From positions 1 to 11,675 of the forward strand of contig CANHGA010000042.1 in the NCBI GenBank assembly GCA_947460085.1: a DNA stretch of 11,675 nt, written 5' to 3'. The stretch is from Synechococcaceae cyanobacterium (lineage in GTDB: Bacteria > Cyanobacteriota > Cyanobacteriia > PCC-6307 > Cyanobiaceae). The notes beneath the pieces are model-generated. The model searched no databases, was not told the origin of the DNA, and saw nothing but the letters and a program-made list of their open reading frames with translations. This document shows positions 1 through 6,369 of this stretch, in pieces; the stretch's first letter is position 1, and the number at the start of each line of letters is the position of its first letter. Both the position numbers and the translations under genes were made by a program.

Positions 1-645
1 AGCTGCCAGCAAGCGGGCAGTTTCCTCATCACCGAGGGCATCCACCAGGCCCAGCTCGAGGCCCTGGGCCCCGGTAAAGACCCGGCCATCGGCAAAGCCC
101 CGAACCGTGGCCTCGCCCAGCCCGCGGCCGGTGGCCACGGCCTCCACAAATTGGGCATAGCTCGAATCGATCAGGCTTTGCAGCAGATCGCGCTCCGCCC
201 CACTCAGGGCCCGATCCGGCGACAGGATGTCCTTGAACAGGCCGCTTTTGACCGTTTCAAAGCTCACGCCAACCCGCTCCAACAGCTTGGAGAGGTTGTT
301 GCCGCGCAGGATCACCCCAATCGAGCCGGTAATGGTGCCGGGATTGGCCACGATTTTGTCGGCCGCCACCCCCAGATACACCCCGCCCGAGGCGGAGATG
401 TTGCCAAAACTGGCCACCACCTTGCAGCCCTTTTGCTTCAGCCGCAGCAGGGCGCCATGGATTTCCTGGCTGTCGCCCACGGTGCCGCCGGGGCTGTCGA
501 TCCGCAGCAGCAGGGCGGCACATTCCCTGTCCTGCACTTGTTTGATCGCCTTGAGCACCCGGGTGCGGGTGGCGCCGCCAATCGGCCCCTCAATGGCGAT
601 GCGCGCCATGGCTCGTCGGGTTTTGCGGCGCCAGGGCCAGAGCAT
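1..645 (-). CDS. sppA: Signal peptide peptidase SppA, short form (3' part outside window)
   Basis: This is a serine protease of family S49 that degrades cleaved signal peptides and other membrane-associated peptides. Reading the minus strand from the ATG at 645 gives 215 residues before the window edge; the C-terminus is missing. Visible motifs are RIDSPGGTVGDS (residues 48-59, the ClpP-like oxyanion region), NISASGGVYLG (82-92) with the likely nucleophile Ser86, the TGSIGV segment (106-111), and SGLFKDILSP (134-143) with the likely general base Lys138. The 52-residue Ser-Lys spacing equals that of Bacillus subtilis SppA (Ser147/Lys199, family knowledge). No hydrophobic N-terminal anchor is visible; the protein starts with a basic stretch MLWPWRRKTRR. 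A second in-frame Met lies at 609, but the basic leader is typical of cyanobacterial short SppA, so 645 is preferred. It is divergent from the EamA transporter across a 68-base gap. A weak -10-like TAAGAT (minus strand, 668-673) lies upstream, but this is speculative. Confidence 0.93.
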   Translation of the reverse strand, partial: MLWPWRRKTRRAMARIAIEGPIGGATRTRVLKAIKQVQDRECAALLLRIDSPGGTVGDSQEIHGALLRLKQKGCKVVASFGNISASGGVYLGVAADKIVANPGTITGSIGVILRGNNLSKLLERVGVSFETVKSGLFKDILSPDRALSGAERDLLQSLIDSSYAQFVEAVATGRGLGEATVRGFADGRVFTGAQGLELGLVDALGDEETARLLAA

Positions 646-713
646 TGCGACAGGAAGAAGAGTCTGGATCTTAAAAAGAAGGCACCATCGGGCCCGGCGG
701 CCTTGATTTTTTG

Positions 714-1697
714 ATGCCCCAGGCCCCGCCTTGGCCCTTGCTGCGCACCGTTGCGATGCTGCTGCCCTTTGCCCTTTGGGGCACGGCGATGGCAGCGATG
801 AAGCCCCTGCTGGACGGGGCTAGTCCCTGGCTGCTGGCGCTCTTTCGGTTGCTGCCGGCGGGGGCATTGGTTGTGCTGGCCGCGGTGGTGCTGAAGCGTT
901 CCCTGCGGGTTGCCGCCGCCGATTGGCCCTGGTTGGTGGCCTTTGCCCTCGTGGATGGCAGCCTGTTCCAGGGCCTGTTGGCCAAGGGTCTCGGCCAAAC
1001 CGGGGCGGGCCTCGGCTCGGTGTTGATTGATTCCCAGCCGCTGCTGGTCGCCCTGCTGGCCCGCAGCCTGTTTGGCGAAGCGATCAACCCCGTGGGCTGG
1101 AGTGGCCTGCTGTTGGGGTTGCTGGGGATCGTGTGTTTGGGCCTGCCGGCTCCCCTGCTCAAGCACTGGTGGCTGGAAGGCCCTTCCGTTTTGGATTTGC
1201 ACCCCTGGAGCCACGGGGAACTCTGGATGCTTGGGGCGGCGGCGGCCATGGCTGCGGGCACGGTGCTGTGCCGCTATGCCTCCCGCCACAGCGATCCGGT
1301 GGCGATCACGGGGTGGCACATGGTGTTGGGCAGTGGACCTTTGCTCCTGGGGGCCCTGATCACCCCGCTGGTGGCGCCTGGGGGGCCAGCTGGACTGGGG
1401 CAAGACTTTTGGAGCGCGCTTTGGCCCGCCTGGAGCGCCGGCCAATGGGGCCTGATGGCCTATGCCACGGTGCTGGGCAGTGCCCTGGCCTATGGCCTGT
1501 TTTTCTGGTTTGCCAGCAGCGGTGATCTCACGGGCTTTACGGCCCTCACCTTTCTGACACCCGTCTTTGCCCTGTTGTGCGGCGTGTTGTTCTTGGAGGA
1601 AAGCCTGGAGCCACTTCAGTGGTTGGGGGCCCTTTTGGCCCTGGTTTCGGTGCTACTGATCAATCGGCGCCAGCAGCTCTGGCAGGGGAGGTTGTGA
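714..1697 (+). CDS. EamA/DMT-superfamily membrane transporter
   Basis: A 327-residue, very hydrophobic protein with about ten predicted membrane segments arranged as two EamA repeats (roughly residues 10-150 and 165-320), the usual size and layout of drug/metabolite transporters. Typical family signs are the N-terminal LLPFALWGTAMAAMK segment, the conserved region AGLGSVLIDSQPLLVALLAR at the end of the first repeat, and the second-repeat sequence LTFLTPVFALLCGVLFLEES, which matches the EamA 'P-V-x-A-x-x-x-G-x-x-x-L-x-E' pattern. The substrate cannot be read from sequence; relatives export amino acids, nucleotides or other metabolites. A TTG at 711 is immediately upstream in frame; ATG at 714 is chosen. 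The stop TGA overlaps the ATG of the next gene (TGATG at 1695-1699), implying cotranscription and coupled translation with the glycosyltransferase. Specificity is unknown. Confidence 0.88.
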   Translation: MPQAPPWPLLRTVAMLLPFALWGTAMAAMKPLLDGASPWLLALFRLLPAGALVVLAAVVLKRSLRVAAADWPWLVAFALVDGSLFQGLLAKGLGQTGAGLGSVLIDSQPLLVALLARSLFGEAINPVGWSGLLLGLLGIVCLGLPAPLLKHWWLEGPSVLDLHPWSHGELWMLGAAAAMAAGTVLCRYASRHSDPVAITGWHMVLGSGPLLLGALITPLVAPGGPAGLGQDFWSALWPAWSAGQWGLMAYATVLGSALAYGLFFWFASSGDLTGFTALTFLTPVFALLCGVLFLEESLEPLQWLGALLALVSVLLINRRQQLWQGRL

Positions 1698-2764
1698 TGC
1701 GGATTTTGGTGGTGAGTACCCCGGTGGGCCCCCTGGGCAGCGGCCAGGGAGGGGGGGTGGAGCTCACCTTGGCCGCCCTGGTGGCCGGCCTGCTGCGGCG
1801 GGGCCATGGCATCACCGTGCTGGCGGCAGCGGGATCGGTGCTGCCGGCCTCCTGTGGGGCGGCCGCGTTGTGGACCTGCACCGGAGCGCCCCAGCCCAGT
1901 TGCCAGCACCAGGGCCGCGGGGCCCCGATCACCATGCCCGCCGATGGGCTCTTGGCCCAGTTCTGGCAGCGGGCCTTGCTGGCCCAGGCTTCCTTTGATG
2001 TGCTCCTCAACCTCGCCTACGACTGGCTGCCCCTCTGGCTCACCCCCCATACCCAAACGCCCTTGGCCCACCTGGTGAGCATGGGCTCGGTGGGGGAGGC
2101 GATGGATGGGGTGATTTCCCAAATCAGCCGTAGTCACCACCGCCACTTGGCCTTCCATACCGCCAGCCAGGCTGCCGATTTCCAGCTCTCAGCCCCGCCC
2201 CAACTGGTGGGCAACGGCTTTGATTTGCAGCGCTACAGCTTTTCAGCCCAGCCCAGGCAGCAGCTGGGTTGGGCGGGGCGCATCGCCCCGGAAAAGGGCC
2301 TCGAGGATGCCGCAGCCGTGGCGGCCCAGCTGGGATTGCCCCTGCACGTGTGGGGCTACCGGGAAGATGGCGCCTATGCCGAGGCGGTGGATGCCTCCGT
2401 GCCGGAGGGCACGCTCATCTGGCGGGGGTTTTTGCCCACCGACCAACTCCAGGCCGAACTGGGCCTGTGCCTGGCCCTGCTCAACACCCCCAAATGGAAT
2501 GAGGCCTTTGGCAACGTGGTGGTGGAGGCCATGGCCTGCGGCGTTCCCGTGGCGGCCTATGCCCGGGGTGGTCCGGGGGAGCTGGTGCAGGAGGGGCTGA
2601 ATGGGGCCTTGGCCCGCCCGGATGACCGCTCGGATTTGGCCGCTGCGCTGCAGCGGGCCCTGGCGGTGCCGCGCACCAGTTGCCGCCAGTGGGTGGAGCA
2701 GCACTGCTCCCAGGATGCCTTTGCTGGCCGGATTGAGGCCTGGCTCCAGGGGGTGGCCAGATAG
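1697..2764 (+). CDS. GT4 glycosyltransferase, resembling UDP-glucose:tetrahydrobiopterin glucosyltransferase
   Basis: A 355-residue GT-B fold retaining glycosyltransferase of family 4. The N-terminal acceptor domain opens with MRILVVSTPVGPLGSGQGGG and VELTLAALVAGLLRRGH. The C-terminal nucleotide-sugar domain has GWAGRIAPEKGLEDA (191-205) with Arg195 and Lys200 for phosphate binding. The EX7E motif follows as Glu269 and Glu277 within NEAFGNVVVEAMACGVPV. From memory, the unusual STPVGPLGSG...GGGVELTL opening resembles the Synechococcus PCC 7942 enzyme that glucosylates tetrahydrobiopterin, making the pteridine glycosides found in cyanobacteria. That specific assignment is inference and needs an alignment; membership of GT4 is firm. 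ATG at 1697 overlaps the stop of the EamA gene. The next gene, a GT39 enzyme, follows 26 bases downstream, but a strong inverted repeat spans this gene's stop, so the two may be separate transcripts or differentially stabilised. Confidence 0.85.
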   Translation: MRILVVSTPVGPLGSGQGGGVELTLAALVAGLLRRGHGITVLAAAGSVLPASCGAAALWTCTGAPQPSCQHQGRGAPITMPADGLLAQFWQRALLAQASFDVLLNLAYDWLPLWLTPHTQTPLAHLVSMGSVGEAMDGVISQISRSHHRHLAFHTASQAADFQLSAPPQLVGNGFDLQRYSFSAQPRQQLGWAGRIAPEKGLEDAAAVAAQLGLPLHVWGYREDGAYAEAVDASVPEGTLIWRGFLPTDQLQAELGLCLALLNTPKWNEAFGNVVVEAMACGVPVAAYARGGPGELVQEGLNGALARPDDRSDLAAALQRALAVPRTSCRQWVEQHCSQDAFAGRIEAWLQGVAR

Positions 2765-2782
2765 CTTTTGGCCACCCCAGCC
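2742..2782 (+). terminator. Stop-codon-spanning hairpin, possible terminator or processing element
   Basis: GGGGTGGCCA (2750-2759) and TGGCCACCCC (2769-2778) form a perfect 10-bp inverted repeat with a 9-base loop that contains the TAG stop codon of the GT4 gene (2762-2764). Outside it, GGCT (2742-2745) can pair with AGCC (2779-2782) across a 4-base bulge. There is no T-run after the stem, so it is not a classical intrinsic terminator. It could end transcription weakly, protect the upstream mRNA 3' end, or be chance in GC-rich sequence; the perfect 10 bp makes chance less likely. Confidence 0.5.
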
Positions 2783-2790
2783 GGCCCGGT

Positions 2791-4614
2791 TTGAGCGACT
2801 TGCCCATTGCCCCTGCCCTGCGCCGCCGCGTGCTCCTGATCACGGCGGCCCTGGGCCTGGTGTTGTTTGTGTGGCGCTTGGGCAGCACGGGCCTGGTGGA
2901 TGAAACCCCGCCCCTGTTTGCGGCTTCTGCCCGGGCGATGGCGGACACGGGGGATTGGTTGATCCCCCGGGTCAATGGCCTGCCCCGCTACGACAAGCCG
3001 CCCCTCGTCTATTGGGCCATGGGTTTGCTCTATGCTCTTCCAGGCCAGGACTATTTGAATCCCTTGGGCACCTGGGCCGCCCGGCTGCCCTCGGCGCTGG
3101 CCTCGATCAGCGTGATGCTGGGCCTGGCCCACAGCCTGTTGCGGTGGCCCCAAGGGGGCCCGCGGCCCGCCCTGACGGCCCTGGGAGCAGCCCTGGCCTT
3201 TGCCCTGTCGCCCTTGGTGCTGCTCTGGAGCCGGATTTCGGCCAGCGACGCCCTGTTTTCGGCCTGCGTGGCCTGGAGCCTGCTGCTCTGCTGGCAGGCC
3301 TATGCCGATGGCCAGCGGCGTTGGTGGCCCGGCTGGGTGGCCCTGGGCTTGGCGGTGCTCACCAAAGGCCCGGTGGCGGTGGTGCTGGTTGGGTTGGTGC
3401 TGTTGCTATTTGGCTGGCTGCAAAGGGATCTGGTGGGGCTGTCCCGCCGGCTCAGGCCGGTGCGGGGCCTGGTGATCGCAGCGGTGATGGCGATCCCCTG
3501 GTATCTGGCTGCCGTGGCGGTGGAGGGGGAACCCTTCGTACGCAGTTTTTTTGGCTACCACAACCTGCAGCGCTTCACGGTGGTGGTGAATCACCACCTG
3601 CAGCCCTGGTGGTTCTTTGGGGTGGTGCTGGTCATCGCCAGCCTGCCCGCTACGCCCCTGCTGCTGTTGGGCTTGGCCCAGGTGCTGCGCCGTTGGCGGG
3701 AGCCCTTGCCTCCTTCCCTTTCCCTCCAGCGCTTTGCGGCTTGCTGGCTGGTGGCCGTGTTGGTGTTTTTCACCGCAGCCGCCACCAAGTTGCCCAGCTA
3801 TTGGATCCCCGCCACCCCGGCGGCTGGGCTGTTGATTGCCTTGGCGGCCCAGCAGGCCAGGGGGAGCGGGTCGGGTCGCGGCTGGGCCTGGGGGGGCACC
3901 GCGGCCTTATCCCTCGTCCTGGCCGGTGGCTTTGCGGCCGCCCCTCTGTGGGTCCCCCTGATCCAGGAGCCGGAGATGCCGAGCTTGCCGGTGGATTTGT
4001 TGGCCGGTGGCTGGCTCTGGTGGGCTGGGGGCCTGTTTGCGCTGGCAACCCTGGGAGTGATTTGGGGGCTCCGCCGGGATGGCCCCCAGGCCTTACTGGC
4101 CCTGCAGTGGCCCATCGCCGCCTTTGTTCCCCTGGTGTTGCTGCCGGCCTGGCAGTTGGGAGACCAGTTGCGGGGCCTGCCGGTGCGGCAGATGGCCGCC
4201 GCGGTGGCCCGCCAGCCCCAGGCTTCCGAACCGTTGGCGATGGTGGGCGTGATGAAGCCTTCGCTCCACTACTACAGCCGCCAAGTGGTCCTCTACGAGG
4301 GGGCCGGGCCCGTGGGCTTGCTCAACCTCAACGACCGGCTGGCCAAGGAAAACCGCCCGGGCCTAGACCCAAGCCCGGCGCCTAGGGCGGCGACCCCTGA
4401 TCCAATCCACAAGACAACCATTTTGGTGGTGATCGACCAGGGCACTGCCCAGCAGGGTTTTTGGCAGACGCTGCCCCACCAAGAGTTGGCCGTCCATGGG
4501 ATCTACCGGCTCTGGAGGGTGGAGCGCTGGCAGTTGGCCCGGCGGGCCGGCCTGATCGCCGCTGCCACTGGGATCCGGCCCGATTGGCAGAAGCCAAGGC
4601 CCGAGCGGTACTAA
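2791..4614 (+). CDS. GT39/ArnT-like polyprenyl-phosphate-dependent membrane glycosyltransferase
   Basis: A 607-residue polytopic membrane protein of the PMT/ArnT class (GT-C fold), which transfers a sugar from a polyprenyl-phosphate donor to a lipid or protein acceptor outside the cytoplasmic membrane. The first membrane segment (about residues 14-29) is followed by the catalytic-loop signature: Asp37-Glu38 in LVDETPPLF, then WLIPRVNG and RYDKPPLVYWAMG (66-78), the hallmark of the family. About ten to twelve hydrophobic segments follow, ending near residue 450, with a soluble C-terminal domain of roughly 140 residues (including KPSLHYYSRQVVLYEG) as in ArnT relatives. No ATG is available near the start; TTG at 2791 is the most upstream in-frame start, with no clear Shine-Dalgarno. 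The acceptor is unknown; lipid A-type or glycolipid modification is only a family inference. The stop overlaps the stop of the convergent DUF721 gene by four bases. Confidence 0.87.
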   Translation: MSDLPIAPALRRRVLLITAALGLVLFVWRLGSTGLVDETPPLFAASARAMADTGDWLIPRVNGLPRYDKPPLVYWAMGLLYALPGQDYLNPLGTWAARLPSALASISVMLGLAHSLLRWPQGGPRPALTALGAALAFALSPLVLLWSRISASDALFSACVAWSLLLCWQAYADGQRRWWPGWVALGLAVLTKGPVAVVLVGLVLLLFGWLQRDLVGLSRRLRPVRGLVIAAVMAIPWYLAAVAVEGEPFVRSFFGYHNLQRFTVVVNHHLQPWWFFGVVLVIASLPATPLLLLGLAQVLRRWREPLPPSLSLQRFAACWLVAVLVFFTAAATKLPSYWIPATPAAGLLIALAAQQARGSGSGRGWAWGGTAALSLVLAGGFAAAPLWVPLIQEPEMPSLPVDLLAGGWLWWAGGLFALATLGVIWGLRRDGPQALLALQWPIAAFVPLVLLPAWQLGDQLRGLPVRQMAAAVARQPQASEPLAMVGVMKPSLHYYSRQVVLYEGAGPVGLLNLNDRLAKENRPGLDPSPAPRAATPDPIHKTTILVVIDQGTAQQGFWQTLPHQELAVHGIYRLWRVERWQLARRAGLIAAATGIRPDWQKPRPERY

Positions 4615-5138
4615 ACCCCAGTCAGCTGGGCCCGGCGGCAAAAGCTGCAATGGCCCCAGAGGGCCATCTCGCCGGCCGGGGCCGGGCTGCCGCAGCTGGG
4701 GCAGGTGGCCATCCCATGCACGTCCACCCGGCTGGGATGGACAGCCCAGGTTTGGGCCTCGGCCTCCCCTCCCGGGGTGGCTTGGGCGCGGCCGTAGTGC
4801 TGCTCGATCTTTAGATCCCGCAGGCTGAATCCCGCTGCCCGCAGGGCACCGATTAGTTGGTGGCGGTTGTATTGCAGGGCCTGTAACCAGGGCCCCGGTG
4901 CCGCCCCCACGGTGAGCAGGCCTCCCTGCAGCCGCAGCGGCCGGCAGTGGGGGGCCAGTTGGGGGCCGGCGATTTTGGGCCAGGCCTGCCAGAGCGCCGC
5001 CAGGTGGCCGCCCCGGTGCCAGTCTTTTTCCAGGGCCTTGAGGCAGCTCCCCAGGCCACTGGCCCCGGGCCGAGGGGCCGGCAGCAGCAACGAGAGGTTG
5101 CCGATTTGGCGGGTTTGGTCCCGGGGCGCCTTGGCCAT
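4611..5138 (-). CDS. DUF721/DciA-like protein with C-terminal zinc ribbon
   Basis: A 175-residue protein on the minus strand. Residues about 28-115 match the DUF721 pattern: GLGSCLKALEKDWHRGG, LWQAWPKIAGPQLAPHCRPL (50-69), then LQGGLLTVGAAPGPWLQALQ, the beta-strand and helix of the KH-like core. DUF721 is the domain of DciA, the replicative-helicase loader or operator of bacteria lacking DnaC/DnaI; that role for this protein is inference by family. The last 30 residues form a CxxC-x14-CxxC zinc ribbon (Cys146, Cys149, Cys164, Cys167) after an acidic linker, which is not part of the core domain and may bind DNA or a partner. Start ATG at 5138 (reading leftwards); the stop TAG at 4613-4611 overlaps the stop of the convergent GT39 gene. 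It is divergent from vipp1 across 67 bases. Confidence 0.78.
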   Translation of the reverse strand: MAKAPRDQTRQIGNLSLLLPAPRPGASGLGSCLKALEKDWHRGGHLAALWQAWPKIAGPQLAPHCRPLRLQGGLLTVGAAPGPWLQALQYNRHQLIGALRAAGFSLRDLKIEQHYGRAQATPGGEAEAQTWAVHPSRVDVHGMATCPSCGSPAPAGEMALWGHCSFCRRAQLTGV

Positions 5139-5144
5139 CGTTGA

Positions 5145-5169
5145 AGGCTAGGCCCATTGTGGTTAGCCT
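5145..5169. repeat. Small inverted repeat in the divergent dciA-like/vipp1 intergenic region
   Basis: AGGCTA (5145-5150) and TAGCCT (5164-5169) form a perfect 6-bp inverted repeat, 13-base spacer, lying between the two divergent start codons at 5138 and 5206. It could be an operator for one or both genes; at 6 bp it may also be chance. No convincing -10/-35 boxes were seen in this 67-base gap. Confidence 0.3.
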
Positions 5170-5205
5170 CAAGCCCTGCCTTCTCTGGATGGGCTTGTTG
5201 CACCA

Positions 5206-5991
5206 ATGGGTTTTTTCGACCGCCTCAGCCGCCTAATCCGTGCCAACGCCAATGCGGCGTTAAGCAGCGTGGAAGATCCGGGCAAGATTCTTGACCAATC
5301 CGTTGCCGACATGCAGTCGGACCTGGTCAAGCTGCGCCAGGCCGTGGCCACGGCGATTGCCAGCCAGAAACGCATTGCCAACCAGGCCGAGCAGGCCGAG
5401 AGCCAAAGCGCCACTTGGTATGAACGGGCCGAGCTGGCCCTGAAAAAGGGCGAAGAAGACCTGGCCAAGGAAGCCCTGGCCCGGCGCCGCACCTGCCAGG
5501 AAACCTCCACCGCCCTCTCGACCCAGCTCAACAGCCAGGCCGGCCAGGTGGAGTTGCTCAAAAAGAGCCTCCTGGCCCTGGAGGGCAAGATCGCCGAGGC
5601 CAAAACCAAAAAGGACATGCTCAAGGCCCGGGCCCAGGCGGCCCAGGCCCAGGTCCAACTGCAGAGCGCCGTGGGCAACCTCGGCACCAACACCTCCATG
5701 GCTGCCTTTGAGCGCATGCAGGAGAAGGTGGAGATGCTCGAAGCCAACAGCGCCGCCGCTGGCGAGCTGGCTGGGTCCGATCTGGAAAGCAAGTTTGCGG
5801 CCCTAGAAGGGGCCCCGGAGGTGGATAGCGAATTGGAGGCCATGAAGCGGCGCCTCTCTGGGGGCGCTTCCCAGGTGTCGTTGCCTGCAGCCGACCTTTC
5901 TGCAGCTGATCAGGCCGGGGTGCAGCAGGTCAAGGTGACGGAGGTTGATGGAGAGCTCGAGGCCCTCAAACGCTCCATTGAGCAGGGCTGA
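5206..5991 (+). CDS. vipp1: VIPP1/IM30 (PspA family) membrane-remodelling protein
   Basis: A 261-residue, almost entirely helical, charged protein of the PspA/IM30 family, bacterial relatives of ESCRT-III. In cyanobacteria VIPP1 assembles into rings and rods that maintain thylakoid and plasma membranes. The start MGFFDRLSRLIRANANAAL is the amphipathic membrane-binding helix 0, followed by the family sequence VEDPGKILDQSVADMQSDL (22-40). Long coiled-coil helices fill residues about 26-155, and GTNTSMAAFERMQEKVEMLEA (160-180) starts the later helices. The presence of a C-terminal extension ending in EVDGELEALKRSI (246-258) after a Pro/Ala/Ser linker marks VIPP1 rather than PspA, which lacks this seventh helix. 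That last helix echoes EVDSELEAMKRRL at 205-217. ATG at 5206 is the only sensible start. A 57-base gap with an 8-bp hairpin separates it from the thioredoxin gene. Confidence 0.95.
   Translation: MGFFDRLSRLIRANANAALSSVEDPGKILDQSVADMQSDLVKLRQAVATAIASQKRIANQAEQAESQSATWYERAELALKKGEEDLAKEALARRRTCQETSTALSTQLNSQAGQVELLKKSLLALEGKIAEAKTKKDMLKARAQAAQAQVQLQSAVGNLGTNTSMAAFERMQEKVEMLEANSAAAGELAGSDLESKFAALEGAPEVDSELEAMKRRLSGGASQVSLPAADLSAADQAGVQQVKVTEVDGELEALKRSIEQG
5818..5979 (+). repeat. Duplicated C-terminal helix motif inside vipp1
   Basis: Residues 205-217 and 246-258 of VIPP1 (bases 5818-5856 and 5941-5979) read EVDSELEAMKRRL and EVDGELEALKRSI, 9 of 13 identical with the rest mostly conservative. 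The DNA copies have diverged at wobble positions, so the duplication is old. It corresponds to the end of the ESCRT-III core and the VIPP1-specific helix 7. Confidence 0.7.
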
Positions 5992-6006
5992 GGCCAACGC
6001 TGGACC

Positions 6007-6033
6007 CTGGGCCAGTTCCTACACTTGGCCCAG
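6007..6033 (+). other. 8-bp hairpin in the vipp1-thioredoxin gap
   Basis: CTGGGCCA (6007-6014) pairs perfectly with TGGCCCAG (6026-6033) around an 11-base loop, 15 bases after the vipp1 stop and 15 bases before the proposed thioredoxin start. The following sequence is ATCTGCTTCATTCC, only mildly T-rich, so it is a weak terminator candidate at best; an RNA processing or attenuation role is possible. It covers the alternative TTG start of the thioredoxin at 6025. Confidence 0.4.
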
Positions 6034-6048
6034 ATCTGCTTCATTCCC

Positions 6049-6369
6049 GTGGCCGTCGTTGAGCTCACCGATGCCAATTTCCAAGCCGAAGTGCTGGATG
6101 CCCAAGGTGTGGTGCTGGTTGATGTATGGGCCACCTGGTGCGGACCTTGCCGCCTGATGGCCCCCTTGATGACCTGGGCCGATGGCGAGTACTCCGGCCG
6201 CTTGAAGGTGGGCAAGCTCGATGCCGATGGCCATCCCACGGCCCGGGATGGCCAGAAGATTCAGGGGCTACCCACCTTGATCCTGTTCAAGGACGGCACG
6301 GAGGTGGCGCGCCACGAAGGCGCCATGGCCAAGCCCCAACTCGCGGCCTTCTTGGATGCCAATCTCTGA
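6049..6369 (+). CDS. Thioredoxin
   Basis: A 106-residue single-domain thioredoxin, a cytoplasmic dithiol-disulfide carrier. The active site is VWATWCGPCRLMAPLM with redox Cys31 and Cys34; the buried Asp25 in LVDVW and the cis-proline Pro75 in GLPTLILF are both present. Length and motif spacing match canonical thioredoxins (about 105-110 residues). The GTG at 6049 is chosen as start because it gives the standard N-terminus MAVVELTDANF. The longer TTG start at 6025 would add eight residues, MAQICFIP, and would sit inside the 6007-6033 hairpin. The gene overlaps the following aminotransferase by 14 bases, so translation is probably coupled. Which cyanobacterial thioredoxin class it belongs to (m-, x-, y-type or a picocyanobacterial paralogue) cannot be decided here. 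Confidence 0.92.
   Translation: MAVVELTDANFQAEVLDAQGVVLVDVWATWCGPCRLMAPLMTWADGEYSGRLKVGKLDADGHPTARDGQKIQGLPTLILFKDGTEVARHEGAMAKPQLAAFLDANL

Noticed and set aside
689..696. CGGGCCCG palindrome in the sppA-transporter gap
   Set aside because: Short GC palindrome, frequent in such composition, with no promoter boxes placed around it.
438..1445. Minus-strand frame of 335 codons antisense to the EamA gene
   Set aside because: Its composition (Gln/His/Arg/Pro-rich, no motif) is that of a reverse-complement shadow, and it overlaps both sppA and the transporter.
4357..4378. CCGGGC/GCCCGG inverted repeat inside the GT39 gene
   Set aside because: Six bp in 70% GC coding sequence is expected by chance.
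2955..4385. Long open frame (476 codons) overlapping the GT39 gene
   Set aside because: It is a Gly/Ala/Pro/Arg-rich out-of-frame shadow of a high-GC membrane-protein gene; the GT39 frame has the family motifs.
4363..5172. Minus-strand frame of 269 codons around the DciA-like gene
   Set aside because: It is out of frame with the DUF721 and zinc-ribbon coding frame, and is proline/glycine-rich without domains.
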